64,000 nt of DNA from Neorhizobium sp. SOG26 (GTDB taxonomy: Bacteria; Pseudomonadota; Alphaproteobacteria; Rhizobiales; Rhizobiaceae). The position numbers and the translations under genes were made by a program. A model generated the notes under the pieces. It was not told the DNA's origin. It did not search any database and worked only from the letters and a program-made list of their open reading frames with translations. The stretch lies in NCBI RefSeq assembly GCF_003491345.1, contig NZ_CP025512.1, positions 496,001-560,000 on the forward strand. Reading direction: 5' to 3'. The first letter of the stretch is position 1. Each line of letters begins with the position of its first letter. Shown here in pieces: positions 48,063 through 56,666 of the stretch.

Positions 48063-48593
48063 TCAGTCCTTGGGCTCTGCCCGCTGTTCCTGCGCCTTTT
48101 CCGCCTGCAGGTAGATCGACTCGAAATCGCAGATGAACTTCTCGAAAAGCGTCGAGAAGGCTTCGAGCTCGTCTTCGTCCCAGTCTTCCAGCACGCCGGT
48201 GAGCAGCGTGCGCTTCACCGCCCGGATTTCCGCCAGCAGCGTATCGCCAAACTCGGTGCGCACCACCAGCGACCGCCGGCCATCCTCCTGAGAGGCTTCC
48301 CGCCTGAGGATGCCGCGGCCAACGAGGTCGGCCACGAGACGGCTGCCGCGCGACGGGTCGATGCGCAGCACCTCCGCAATTGCACCGACGGTGATTTCGC
48401 CCTCGATACGGCGCATGGCGTCGAGCACGTCGAGATGCGAGATGTCGAGCCCCGGCGCGATATTGGCAAGCGCGGTGCGGCCGATGATCCGCCGCCCGAT
48501 GAGCAGTCGCATGCGCGCCAAGAGGTCGCCGATACGCGCGGTGCGGTCCGGATGGCTCTCTTTCCTGGCTCTGAGGGCAGATGACATGGTCAT
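48063..48593 (-). CDS. MarR-family transcriptional regulator
   Basis: The 176-residue product carries the MarR winged helix (LDISHLDVLDAMRRIEGEITVGAIAEVLRIDPSRGSRLVADLVGRGILRREASQEDGRRSLVVRT). It is divergent from an MFS drug exporter gene, 119 bases apart, the classical arrangement for a ligand-released repressor of efflux. A near-perfect inverted repeat with promoter elements lies between the two. Two in-frame ATG codons at 48593 and 48587 are possible starts. Confidence 0.9.
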   Translation of the reverse strand: MTMSSALRARKESHPDRTARIGDLLARMRLLIGRRIIGRTALANIAPGLDISHLDVLDAMRRIEGEITVGAIAEVLRIDPSRGSRLVADLVGRGILRREASQEDGRRSLVVRTEFGDTLLAEIRAVKRTLLTGVLEDWDEDELEAFSTLFEKFICDFESIYLQAEKAQEQRAEPKD

Positions 48594-48659
48594 GCCGGCA
48601 ACGCTACAGCATGCGGCACCAGATTTCCATCATCTTGTGCGGTAATCATGCGAGTGCGA

Positions 48660-48689
48660 TTGACATTTATGTGCGGCGCGCACATAAAT
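48660..48689 (+). promoter_or_regulatory. Promoter of the MFS gene overlapped by an 11-bp inverted repeat operator
   Basis: TTGACA (48660-48665) and CATAAA (48683-48688) with a 17-base spacer form a strong promoter pointing at the MFS gene. A perfect inverted repeat ATTTATGTGCG (48665-48675), three bases, CGCACATAAAT (48679-48689) covers the spacer and -10. This is where the divergent MarR-type protein would be expected to bind and block transcription. Confidence 0.78.
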
Positions 48690-48712
48690 TGCGCTCACAA
48701 CGGATTACTCCC

Positions 48713-50224
48713 ATGGATATGACCCAATCGGCGCCGGCGCCGCTCGTCACCGACCCGCGTCAGCGCTTGGTGGTGTTCCTGTTCCTGCTCACCTCGCTCT
48801 TCATGGCCACGCTCGACAACCAGATCGTGTCGACGGCACTGCCCACGATTGTCGGCGAGTTCGGCGAGCTTGAGCGCTTCGGCTGGATCGGCTCCGCTTA
48901 CCTCCTCGCCATGAGCGCGGTGATGCCGATCTACGGCAAGCTGGGCGACCTGTTCGGCCGCAAATACATCATCCTCGTCGCGATCACGCTGTTTGCCTTC
49001 GGCTCCGTGCTTTGCGGTTTTGCATGGTCGATGAACTCGCTGATCGCTGCCCGCGTCATCCAGGGTTTTGGCGGCGGCGGCATCATGGTGTCGATCTTCT
49101 CCATCAATGCCGACCTGTTCGAGCCGCGCGAGCGGGCGAAGTATCAGAGCTATACGAGCCTGGTCATCATGGCGTCGAGCAGCCTTGGGCCCATCCTCGG
49201 CGGCACGATGAGCGATCTTTTCGGCTGGCGGTCGATCTTCCTCATCAACGTGCCGATCGGCATCATCGCTGTCACGGGGCTCATCCTGATGCTTCCCTAC
49301 CGGCGTCCGACCCGCAAGCCGAAGATCGATTACCTCGGCGCGCTGTTCCTTGCCGGCACGACCTGCTCGGTTGTGCTCTGGGCCGATAGCGGCCAGATCT
49401 TCGGCTCGCTGATCGGGCGCGAGGCGCTGATGATCATCGCGCTCGGCGCCGTCAGCGCCTGCATCTGGCTTTTCGTGGAATCGCGCGCGCCTGAACCGAT
49501 CGTGCCGCTGACGCTTTTCCGAGACTCCACCTTCACGCTGTTCCTCATCGTTTCGCTGATGACCGGCGGCGTGGCGATCGGCATGGTGAACTACATCGCG
49601 CTCTACCTGCAGATGACGAGCGGGCTGACACCCATCGCAGCCGGACTGTTCTTCATGTGCAGCACCGTCGGGATCGTGATTGGTTCGATGTCGGCTGGCC
49701 GGCTGATTTCCCGCACCGGCCGCTACAAGCCGTTCTCCGTGCTTGGCCTCACCATCAATGTCATCTCGCTGGCGCTGATGTCGCAGTTGCATGCCGGTTC
49801 GCCGCTCCTCCTCGTCGGCATCCTCATGGCCTTCCAGGGATTGGCGATCGGTTTCGGCCAGCAGGCGCCGATCATCGGCGTGCAGAACAGCGCCCCGCGT
49901 GGCGATGTCGGTGCTGCGACGGGTGCCGTGACGCTGACCCGCATGGGCGGAGCGGCGATCGCCATCTCGATCTATGGCGCGATCATCGGGTCGAATGTCG
50001 CGCATGTTGATCTCGGCTTGCCCGGCGGCATCAACCTGTCGGAGTTGACGCCAAAGGTGCTGAGTGAACTGCCCGACGAGACGCGCCAACTGATCGGCCA
50101 GGTCTATCAAGGTGCCTTCGAGACGCTCTTCCTCACGGCTGCAACGATTGCCAGCCTGGGACTCATCGCGGCGCTGTTCCTCAAGAATGTCCGGCTGCCT
50201 GTCGCCACCGACCGGCGCGCCTGA
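48713..50224 (+). CDS. MFS transporter, DHA2 (14-helix) multidrug efflux type
   Basis: The 503-residue protein has the DHA2 landmarks: FLFLLTSLFMATLDNQIVSTALP in helix 1, YLLAMSAVMPIYGKLGDLFGRKYI (motif A) and GFGGGGIMVSIFSI, and about 14 hydrophobic segments. It exports drugs or other amphiphiles with proton antiport across the inner membrane. Its gene is divergent from the MarR-type regulator and has an operator-like palindrome in its promoter. The start at 48713 (or 48719) is followed by MTQSAPAP; upstream codons of the same frame are not plausible. Confidence 0.9.
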   Translation: MDMTQSAPAPLVTDPRQRLVVFLFLLTSLFMATLDNQIVSTALPTIVGEFGELERFGWIGSAYLLAMSAVMPIYGKLGDLFGRKYIILVAITLFAFGSVLCGFAWSMNSLIAARVIQGFGGGGIMVSIFSINADLFEPRERAKYQSYTSLVIMASSSLGPILGGTMSDLFGWRSIFLINVPIGIIAVTGLILMLPYRRPTRKPKIDYLGALFLAGTTCSVVLWADSGQIFGSLIGREALMIIALGAVSACIWLFVESRAPEPIVPLTLFRDSTFTLFLIVSLMTGGVAIGMVNYIALYLQMTSGLTPIAAGLFFMCSTVGIVIGSMSAGRLISRTGRYKPFSVLGLTINVISLALMSQLHAGSPLLLVGILMAFQGLAIGFGQQAPIIGVQNSAPRGDVGAATGAVTLTRMGGAAIAISIYGAIIGSNVAHVDLGLPGGINLSELTPKVLSELPDETRQLIGQVYQGAFETLFLTAATIASLGLIAALFLKNVRLPVATDRRA

Positions 50225-50266
50225 TGCATCTTTGAAACTCCCGCTCATGCCCTATCTGTGAAGGGC

Positions 50267-51277
50267 ATGAAACCTGAGGCCCTGCTTCATCCAACCCCCG
50301 CCGGGCTGTTCTGCCCCATCGGCCGCTTTCATGTTGATCCTGTCCGTCCGGTGGAACGGGCGCTGATCACCCATGGCCATTCCGACCATGCGCGCTCTGG
50401 CCACGGCCATGTGCTCGCCACCCGCCAGACGCTCGACATCATGCGCATCCGCTACGGCGAAGATTTCTGCAGCTCGGAGCAGGCGGCAGCGTTCGGGGAA
50501 GAGATAGACGTCAACGGCGTGCGCGTCAGTTTCCACCCGGCGGGCCATGTGCTGGGTTCGGCGCAGATCGCGATCGAGCGCGACGGCCTGCGCATCGTCG
50601 TTTCGGGCGATTACAAGCGCGGCGTCGATCCCACCTGCGCGCCCTTCGTGCCGGTTGCCTGCGATATCTTCATCACCGAAGCGACTTTCGGCCTGCCGGT
50701 CTTCCACCATCCGGATCCGAAGGAGGAGGTGGGAAAACTCTTTACCTCGATCGAGCAGTTTCCGGAGCGTAGCCACCTGGTGGGCGCCTATGCGCTCGGC
50801 AAGGCGCAGCGTGTCATCCGGCTGATCCGCGATTGCGGGTACGACAAGCCGATCTTCATCCACGGCGCGCTTGCGAAACTCTGCGACTACTACGTGAGCC
50901 AGGGCATCGACCTTGGCGAAATCCGCCCGGCCACCGTCGAAAAGAGCAATCCCGAAGCCTTCAAGGGTGCGGTCATCGTCGGCCCGCCCTCCGCCTTCCA
51001 GGAGCGCTGGGCGCGCCGCTTCAACGAACCGATGATCTGTTTTGCCTCCGGCTGGATGATGGTGCGCCAGCGCGCCAAGCAGGGCGGTGTGGAACTGCCG
51101 CTGGTGATTTCCGATCACTGCGATTGGCCCGAGCTGCTCGACACAATCAACGAGATCAAGCCCGCCGAGGTGTGGGTGACCCACGGCCGCGAGGAAGCGC
51201 TTGTACGCTGGTGCGAGCTGCAGGGCATCCCGGCGCGGCCACTGCATCTGGTCGGTTACGAAGACGAGGGGGATTGA
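50267..51277 (+). CDS. Ligase-associated DNA exonuclease (MBL/beta-CASP-like)
   Basis: The 336-residue product is a metallo-beta-lactamase-fold nuclease of the group found beside ATP-dependent ligases: ALITHGHSDHARSGH is the zinc motif, then HPAGHVLGSAQIAIE, GDYKRGVDP and CDIFITEATFG. Such proteins resemble SNM1/Artemis-like exonucleases in DNA repair. The stop overlaps the ligase ATG (TGATG), so the two are translationally coupled. The start is 50267 or the GTG at 50258. Confidence 0.9.
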   Translation: MKPEALLHPTPAGLFCPIGRFHVDPVRPVERALITHGHSDHARSGHGHVLATRQTLDIMRIRYGEDFCSSEQAAAFGEEIDVNGVRVSFHPAGHVLGSAQIAIERDGLRIVVSGDYKRGVDPTCAPFVPVACDIFITEATFGLPVFHHPDPKEEVGKLFTSIEQFPERSHLVGAYALGKAQRVIRLIRDCGYDKPIFIHGALAKLCDYYVSQGIDLGEIRPATVEKSNPEAFKGAVIVGPPSAFQERWARRFNEPMICFASGWMMVRQRAKQGGVELPLVISDHCDWPELLDTINEIKPAEVWVTHGREEALVRWCELQGIPARPLHLVGYEDEGD

Positions 51278-52917
51278 TGAAAGCCTTCGCGACACTTCTC
51301 GACCGCCTCGTGCTCACGCCGTCCCGGAACGGCAAGCTGAAGCTGCTCGCCGATTATTTCCGCGATACACCCGATCCCGATCGTGGTTATGGCCTTGCAG
51401 CCCTTGCGGGCGCACTGGATCTCAAGAGCGTCAAGCCCGCCATGCTGCGCGAACTCGTGCTCGAACGCCTTGATCCGGTGCTCTTCCAGTATTCCTACGA
51501 TTACGTCGGTGACCTTGCCGAAACGATCGCGCTTGTCTGGGATGGTGGCCGCAAGGAGCGGGTGGATGACAGCCACCAGCCGCGGCTGAGCGAGGTGGTG
51601 ACGCGCATGAACTCGCTCGGGCGCCTCGAAGTCCGCGGCGCAGTGCGCGACCTCCTAGATCAGCTTGACCCGTCGAGCCGCTTTGCTTTCCTCAAACTCG
51701 CCACCGGGTCGCTGCGCATCGGCGTTTCCGCCCGGCTTGCCAAGCAGGCGCTGTCGGACATGAGCGGCCTGGGCGACAACAAGCGCGACGTCACCGAGAT
51801 CGAGACCCTGTGGCACGGCCTTGCACCGCCATACGAGGCGCTGTTCGCCTGGCTCGAGGGCAAGGGCGAAAAGCCGGTGCTTGCCACGCCAGCGATCTTC
51901 CATTCCGTCATGCTCGCCAATCCGGTGGAGGAGGGGGATCTCGCCAAGCTCGATCCGAAGGACTACGCCGCCGAATGGAAGTGGGACGGCATCCGGGTGC
52001 AGATGTCGAGCTTTGGCGGCACCCGCAAACTCTATTCCCGCTCCGGCGACGACATCACCAATGCCTTTCCGGACGTCGTCGAGGCGATCAACTTCGAAGG
52101 CGTCATCGACGGCGAATTGCTGGTCGGCGGCACAACGCGCTCCAACAGCCCGACGCGCACATTCTCTGACCTGCAGCAGCGGTTGAACCGCAAGACGGTC
52201 AACAACAAGATGCTGGATGAATATCCGGCCTTCGTGCGCAGCTACGACCTCCTGTTCGAGCGGGACGAGGATGTCCGAGCGGAAGGTTTCTTGGAGCGGC
52301 GGAAGCGCCTCGCCGAGCTGATCGAGCGTGCCCCGCACGACCGTTTCGACCTGTCGCAGCTCGTGCCCTTCTCCACCTGGGAGGAACTGGACCAACTGCG
52401 CCTCGCGCCACCGGATCCGGTGATCGAAGGGGTAATGATCAAGCGCAAGGACAGTGTCTACCAGGCCGGACGCCTCAAGGGGCCGTGGTTCAAGTGGAAG
52501 CGCGATCCCTATAATATCGACGCGGTGATGCTCTATGCCCAGCGCGGCCACGGCAAGCGTTCCAGCTATTATTCCGATTTCACCTTTGGTGTCTGGGCCG
52601 ATACGCCGAACGGGCAGGAACTCGTTCCGGTCGGCAAGGCCTATTTCGGCTTCACCGATGCCGAACTCGAAGTGCTGGACAAGTTCGTGCGCGACAATAC
52701 GGTGGAACGCTTCGGCCCGGTGCGGGCGGTGCGCGCCGAACCCGATTTCGGTTTCGTGCTTGAAGTCGCCTTCGAGGGCATCAACCGTTCCACCCGCCAC
52801 AAGTCCGGTGTCGCCATGCGTTTTCCCCGCATTGCGAGGCTGCGCACCGACAAGCTCCCGCGCGATGCAGACCGGCTCGCCGCCCTGACGGCGATGGTCG
52901 AAGCACGCGAGTCTTGA
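51277..52917 (+). CDS. ATP-dependent DNA ligase
   Basis: The 546-residue protein has the ligase adenylation motif EWKWDGIR (K235 the nucleophile), an N-terminal helical DNA-binding domain (about 1-200) and the OB-fold domain (about 420-546) with PVGKAYFGFTDAELEVLD and TRHKSGVAMRFPRI. It joins nicks with ATP, unlike the essential NAD-dependent LigA. With the upstream exonuclease it belongs to the ligase-associated repair cluster, whose helicase and phosphoesterase partners are not in the window next to it. The ATG overlaps the exonuclease stop. Confidence 0.93.
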   Translation: MKAFATLLDRLVLTPSRNGKLKLLADYFRDTPDPDRGYGLAALAGALDLKSVKPAMLRELVLERLDPVLFQYSYDYVGDLAETIALVWDGGRKERVDDSHQPRLSEVVTRMNSLGRLEVRGAVRDLLDQLDPSSRFAFLKLATGSLRIGVSARLAKQALSDMSGLGDNKRDVTEIETLWHGLAPPYEALFAWLEGKGEKPVLATPAIFHSVMLANPVEEGDLAKLDPKDYAAEWKWDGIRVQMSSFGGTRKLYSRSGDDITNAFPDVVEAINFEGVIDGELLVGGTTRSNSPTRTFSDLQQRLNRKTVNNKMLDEYPAFVRSYDLLFERDEDVRAEGFLERRKRLAELIERAPHDRFDLSQLVPFSTWEELDQLRLAPPDPVIEGVMIKRKDSVYQAGRLKGPWFKWKRDPYNIDAVMLYAQRGHGKRSSYYSDFTFGVWADTPNGQELVPVGKAYFGFTDAELEVLDKFVRDNTVERFGPVRAVRAEPDFGFVLEVAFEGINRSTRHKSGVAMRFPRIARLRTDKLPRDADRLAALTAMVEARES

Positions 52918-52980
52918 CCTCGTGCTGCACTGCCACATCTCACATCGCAGTACGGTATGGGTGCAGGTAAGGGTTTGGAA

Positions 52981-53187
52981 ATGACCAGCTCCGATTTCAT
53001 GACCAAAGGCATTATCGCACTGCTCGGCTGCTTCGCCGCCGCCTACATCGGCCAGGAGATCCTCGGCGCCTCGATGCTGGGCTATCTCATCGGCACCGCA
53101 ATCCTCGCCGGCACCGCCGGCCCGTTCCTGTTTGCGGTGCTGAGGTGGTGCAAGGAAAAGCACGCGCTGCGCACGAAAAAGCTCTAG
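52981..53187 (+). CDS. Small membrane protein
   Basis: The 68-residue product has two hydrophobic segments (IIALLGCFAAAYIG and GYLIGTAILAGTAGPFLFAVL) and a short basic C-terminus (RWCKEKHALRTKKL), consistent with a two-helix inner-membrane hairpin with the tail in the cytosol. I recognise no family. It follows the ligase gene by 63 bases and may be part of that transcript; GGTTTGGAA upstream is a weak SD. Confidence 0.6.
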   Translation: MTSSDFMTKGIIALLGCFAAAYIGQEILGASMLGYLIGTAILAGTAGPFLFAVLRWCKEKHALRTKKL

Positions 53188-53296
53188 CGGTCACACCGCA
53201 AAACCTCTGCCCCGGTTGGCTGGCGACTGACGTCAGCCTCGCGCCAGCCGCACCTGCCACTATCCGCGCCGATATCATCTGCCGGAAGTGGGTTCC

Positions 53297-54121
53297 ATGC
53301 CAAGCTCTTCTCGTTCGTTCCGCCGCATCCTGTCGCTTTCGGTGCTCGGCCTTGCAAGTGCCACGCTCGCCGGCTGCCAGGTGCCTTTCGTGACCGACAC
53401 CAGCCGCATGAACGCCGATGTCTTTGCGCGCGAAACGGCGCCGGTCTTCTACAATCCGGCATATGCCGAACCGGTGCAGCCACAGGCGCTGCCGGTGAAG
53501 GAGCCGATCCCGCAACGGCGCGAGCTTTATCAGACCCAGTTCCACCAGACTTACGGCCTGCCGGTCTCGAACCCCGTGCACCGCGCCATGTATGGCGTGA
53601 TCCGCGATGGTGGCTTCACGTTGCCGGCCATTCCTTATTCGCGTGTCGACCCGCGCTTCCTTCGCCAGGAGGTCGCTTACCGCACCAACGAGCCGGTCGG
53701 CACGATCGTCGTCGATACCAAGGCCCATTACCTCTATTTCGTCCAGCCCGGCGGCAAGGCGTTGCGGTATGGCGTTGGCCTCGGTAAGGCCGGTTTTGCC
53801 TGGCAGGGCCGCGGTGTCATCCAGCGCAAGGGGAAGTGGCCGCGCTGGACCCCGCCGCAGGACATGGTCGCCCGCCAGCCGGAACTGCGCCAGTTCGCTG
53901 CCGCCGAAAGTGGTGCGCTTCCCGGCCTCAACAATCCGCTCGGCGCCCGTGCGCTCTACATTTACCGCGACGGCCAGGACACGCTCTACCGCGTCCACGG
54001 CACGCCGGATTGGCAGTCTGTCGGCAAGGCAACCTCGTCCGGTTGCGTGCGCATGTTCAACCAGGACATCATCGACCTCTTCGACCGGGTGCCGTCCGGG
54101 ACGCCGATCGTCGTCATGTAA
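53297..54121 (+). CDS. L,D-transpeptidase (YkuD family), lipoprotein
   Basis: The 274-residue product has a lipoprotein signal (LSVLGLASATLAGC) and a YkuD catalytic domain with HGTPDWQSVGKATSSGCVRM; the Cys (about residue 250) is the nucleophile. L,D-transpeptidases crosslink peptidoglycan by 3-3 bonds or attach lipoproteins to it. A near-identical arrangement follows at 54.3 kb, so the two genes are tandem paralogs. The ATG at 53297 is preferred over the GTG at 53288. Confidence 0.9.
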   Translation: MPSSSRSFRRILSLSVLGLASATLAGCQVPFVTDTSRMNADVFARETAPVFYNPAYAEPVQPQALPVKEPIPQRRELYQTQFHQTYGLPVSNPVHRAMYGVIRDGGFTLPAIPYSRVDPRFLRQEVAYRTNEPVGTIVVDTKAHYLYFVQPGGKALRYGVGLGKAGFAWQGRGVIQRKGKWPRWTPPQDMVARQPELRQFAAAESGALPGLNNPLGARALYIYRDGQDTLYRVHGTPDWQSVGKATSSGCVRMFNQDIIDLFDRVPSGTPIVVM

Positions 54122-54316
54122 GAGCCGGGCAGGGATAGCGGCGCCCTGCCAGCTTATCCCCATCGTGTGAACGCGCGTGTCCCTGACGTGAATGGTTGGT
54201 TAACAACCGGCGCCCTATCTTGAACTCACGGCGGCCCGTGGAACCTTTTGCCTCGCTCGCCGTTGACGTGCGATTTTGCTGTCTCTGCGTTTTCATACCG
54301 AACGGTTCTGCCTCAC

Positions 54317-55030
54317 ATGGTTCTGCATTCACCCTTTTCCCGCCGGAGCTTCCTTTCGCTGCTCGGTGTCGGTGCAACCGCGACGCTTGCGTCCTGTGCC
54401 TCGTCGGCGCCCGCGCCGCGCCGCATCGTGTCGACCGTCGCCTTCCAGCCTGACCCGTTGCCGGGCCCTGGTCCGGATTCGGAACTCGACCGGATGTACG
54501 GTACCGTTGTTGATGGTGGCTTCGTCATCCCGGCCATTCCCTACCAGCAGATCAATCCGCGCTACTACCGGCAGCGCGTGGTCGATCCGACAGGCGAGCG
54601 TCCCGGCACGGTCGTCGTCGATACGCCCTCGCGCTTCCTTTACCTTGTGGAGCCGGGCGGCACCGCCATGCGCTACGGCGTGGGTATCGGCCGCGAAGGC
54701 TTCTCCTGGTCCGGTGATGGCGTCATCCAGTGGCGTCAGAAATGGCCGAAGTGGACGCCGCCGAACGAGATGATTGCGCGCCAGCCGGAGCTTGCCCGTT
54801 ATTCGGCCGACAATGGCGGCATGCCGCCGGGCCTGAAGAACCCGCTCGGCGCCCGTGCGCTCTATATCTTCCAGAATGGCCAGGACACGCTCTACCGCCT
54901 GCATGGATCGCCGGAATGGCAGTCGATCGGCAAGGCCGTGTCGTCGGGCTGTGTGCGCCTGATGAACCAGGACATCATCGACCTCTATGAGCGCGTGCCG
55001 AGCAAGGCGCGTATCGTGGTCTGGCAATAA
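54317..55030 (+). CDS. L,D-transpeptidase (YkuD family), Tat-type signal
   Basis: The 237-residue product has an N-terminal SRRSFLSLLGVGATATLASC that combines a twin-arginine pattern and a lipobox Cys, and a YkuD domain with HGSPEWQSIGKAVSSGCVRL (Cys about residue 212). It shares long stretches with the neighbour at 53.3 kb, including NPLGARALYI and NQDIIDLYERVPS. Duplicate enzymes with different export routes suggest division of labour at the cell wall. A terminator follows at 55045-55071. An upstream start at 54248 is open but would precede the signal by 23 residues. Confidence 0.9.
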   Translation: MVLHSPFSRRSFLSLLGVGATATLASCASSAPAPRRIVSTVAFQPDPLPGPGPDSELDRMYGTVVDGGFVIPAIPYQQINPRYYRQRVVDPTGERPGTVVVDTPSRFLYLVEPGGTAMRYGVGIGREGFSWSGDGVIQWRQKWPKWTPPNEMIARQPELARYSADNGGMPPGLKNPLGARALYIFQNGQDTLYRLHGSPEWQSIGKAVSSGCVRLMNQDIIDLYERVPSKARIVVWQ

Positions 55031-55044
55031 ACCTAAATTAAGCG

Positions 55045-55071
55045 GCCCCGGCCAGTCTGGCTGGGGCTTCT
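55045..55071. terminator. Intrinsic terminator between the second L,D-transpeptidase and ohrR
   Basis: GCCCCGGCC (55045-55053) pairs with GGCTGGGGC (55059-55067, one G-T wobble) around a 5-base loop, followed by TTCTT. It lies between convergent genes and can serve the transpeptidase. Confidence 0.7.
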
Positions 55072-55084
55072 TCCATTTGGCTCT

Positions 55085-55597
55085 CTACCGTTCTTCGCTG
55101 TTCAGCCGCTGTTTCAGGCCGATCAGCCCGTCGCGCAATGCCGCGGCTTCCTCCATGCTGCAGCCGAGCGCTTGACCGATTGCCGCGTAAACCGTCAGCG
55201 CCTGGCGCTCCAGGTCCTGTCCCTTCTGCGTCAGCGTGATCGTCACCTGGCGCTCGTCGCGCGGGTCGCGGTTGCGCGTCACGAGCCCGGATTGCTCGAG
55301 CCGCTTGAGGAGCGGCGACAGCGTCCCGGAATCAAGCCCCAGCCGCTCGCCGATGGCCTTCACCGTCTGCCCGTCGTCTTCCCACAGCGCCAGCATGACA
55401 AGGTATTGCGGGTAGGTGAGGCCAAGCGGCTCCAGCAGCGGCTTGTAGGTACGGTTGAAGGCATGCGCCGCCCCGTAGATCGCAAAGCACAGCTGCGCAT
55501 CGAGCTGGATCGGCGCCGGCCTCGCAGCCTTCGCCTTTTTCTGCGCTCCCGGGCCTGACTTCACCATTTCGTGCTCTAGCTTTGACATGGCGTGCAT
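55085..55597 (-). CDS. ohrR: Organic-hydroperoxide-sensing MarR-family repressor OhrR
   Basis: The 170-residue protein has the OhrR signature QLCFAIYGAAHAF with the reactive Cys at residue 37, then LTYPQYLVMLALWEDDGQTVKAIGERLGLDSGTLSPLLKRLEQSG, the MarR winged helix. Organic peroxides oxidise the Cys and release it from DNA, allowing expression of ohr, the divergent neighbour. In-frame ATG codons at 55597 and 55588 are both possible starts. The two divergent genes are separated by about 124 bases with a palindrome at 55643-55657. Confidence 0.93.
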   Translation of the reverse strand: MHAMSKLEHEMVKSGPGAQKKAKAARPAPIQLDAQLCFAIYGAAHAFNRTYKPLLEPLGLTYPQYLVMLALWEDDGQTVKAIGERLGLDSGTLSPLLKRLEQSGLVTRNRDPRDERQVTITLTQKGQDLERQALTVYAAIGQALGCSMEEAAALRDGLIGLKQRLNSEER

Positions 55598-55642
55598 TTT
55601 ACAGACTTGACCACGGAATGCAATGTGCGTAACTTGATTGTG

Positions 55643-55657
55643 CGCAATTCAATTGCG
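55643..55657. promoter_or_regulatory. Probable OhrR operator
   Basis: A perfect 15-base palindrome CGCAATT, one base, AATTGCG lies in the ohrR-ohr divergent region. The core CAATTNAATTG matches the operator reported for Xanthomonas and related OhrR proteins (TACAATT-N-AATTGTA), from memory. I find no clear -10/-35 pair to place it against. Confidence 0.72.
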
Positions 55658-55721
55658 GTCGAGTTAAATGCTGGCCGCCAGGTTCAACAAGCCACTACGG
55701 TTCAACCAAAGGAGTTCAACC

Positions 55722-56144
55722 ATGCCTATCCTTTACACGACCAAAGCATCTGCAACGGGTGGCCGCGCCGGCCACGGCGTTTCCGAAGATGGCGTTCTTG
55801 ATGTGACGCTGACCGTTCCGAAGGAACTCGGCGGCGATGGCGCCCGCGGCACCAATCCCGAACAACTCTTCGCGACCGGTTATTCGGCCTGCTTCCTCGG
55901 CGCACTGAAGAACGTCGCCGGCAAGGAAAAGGTGAAGATCCCCGATGACGCCAAGGTCACCGCGACCGTCGGCATCGGCCCGCGCGAAGACGGTGGCGGC
56001 TTCGGCATCGAAGTATCGCTTTCGGTCAGCGCACCAGGCATCGAACGGGCGCAGCTCGAAGATCTCGTCGCCAAGGCACACATCGTCTGCCCTTACAGCC
56101 ACGCCATGCGCACCTCCACCGAGGTCCAGGTGACCGTCGAATAA
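55722..56144 (+). CDS. ohr: Organic hydroperoxide resistance protein Ohr
   Basis: Ohr reduces organic peroxides with a lipoyl-linked thiol cycle. The 140-residue protein starts MPILYTTKASATGGRAGHG and has the peroxidatic Cys in SACFLGAL (C57) and the second in VCPYSHAMR (C123). GGAG precedes the ATG by seven bases. It is divergent from ohrR and ends in a terminator shared with the convergent marR. Confidence 0.95.
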   Translation: MPILYTTKASATGGRAGHGVSEDGVLDVTLTVPKELGGDGARGTNPEQLFATGYSACFLGALKNVAGKEKVKIPDDAKVTATVGIGPREDGGGFGIEVSLSVSAPGIERAQLEDLVAKAHIVCPYSHAMRTSTEVQVTVE

Positions 56145-56170
56145 TCTCGACACTTCTGCCAAACAACAAG

Positions 56171-56197
56171 GCCGGCTCCCTTAAGGGACCGGCTTTT
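56171..56197. terminator. Intrinsic terminator between ohr and the next marR
   Basis: GCCGG (56171-56175) and CCGGC (56189-56193) with an inner paired TCC/GGA, one bulged base and a CTTAAG-like loop, followed by a T-run. It lies between convergent genes and terminates ohr. Confidence 0.6.
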
Positions 56198-56207
56198 CTT
56201 TTGGGCG

Positions 56208-56666
56208 TTACCGGATCGCGCCGAGCAGTGACCTCAGTTGGTCCGGCCCGTCGTCCCCCAAGCCCGCATCCACCTCCGCATGAACCCGTTTCCAGATCGG
56301 CACCGCGGCCGACAGCAACGCCATTCCCTCATCCGTCAGTTTCAGCAGGCGGCCGCGCCGATCCTGCGGATCTACCGTCGAAGCTACCAGCCCCCGGCGC
56401 TCCAACACCTTGAGTGCCGCTGTCAGCGTGGTGCGGTCCATGGCAAGCAGCTGCACCACCGAACTCATCGTCGCCGGCTGCGGGCGATTGAGCGACATCA
56501 TCAGTGAAAATTGCCCGTTGTTCAGCCCGATCGGCTTCAGCGCATTGTCGAAACGGCGGGCAAGCGCGCGGGCAGCTCGCTGCACATGAAGGCACAGGCA
56601 CGTGTCACGAACATGGATGGTGGTGGCAAAGGAGACTGATTCGATTTCGGCGGCGTTTGACAGCAT
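56208..56666 (-). CDS. MarR-family transcriptional regulator
   Basis: The 152-residue protein has the MarR fold (LCLHVQRAARALARRFDNALKPIGLNNGQFSLMMSLNR, MSSVVQLLAMDRTTLTAALKVLERRGLVASTVDPQDRRGRLLKLT). It is divergent from the DUF899-DUF1579-VOC operon, with a 12-base palindrome between two facing promoters. The predicted transcript start falls at or next to its ATG, so it may be leaderless. Ligand unknown. Confidence 0.88.
   Translation of the reverse strand: MLSNAAEIESVSFATTIHVRDTCLCLHVQRAARALARRFDNALKPIGLNNGQFSLMMSLNRPQPATMSSVVQLLAMDRTTLTAALKVLERRGLVASTVDPQDRRGRLLKLTDEGMALLSAAVPIWKRVHAEVDAGLGDDGPDQLRSLLGAIR

Noticed and set aside
48695..50248. 517-codon frame antisense to the MFS gene
   Set aside because: Extremely Arg/Asp/His-rich, typical of a high-GC shadow, and covers an intact transporter.
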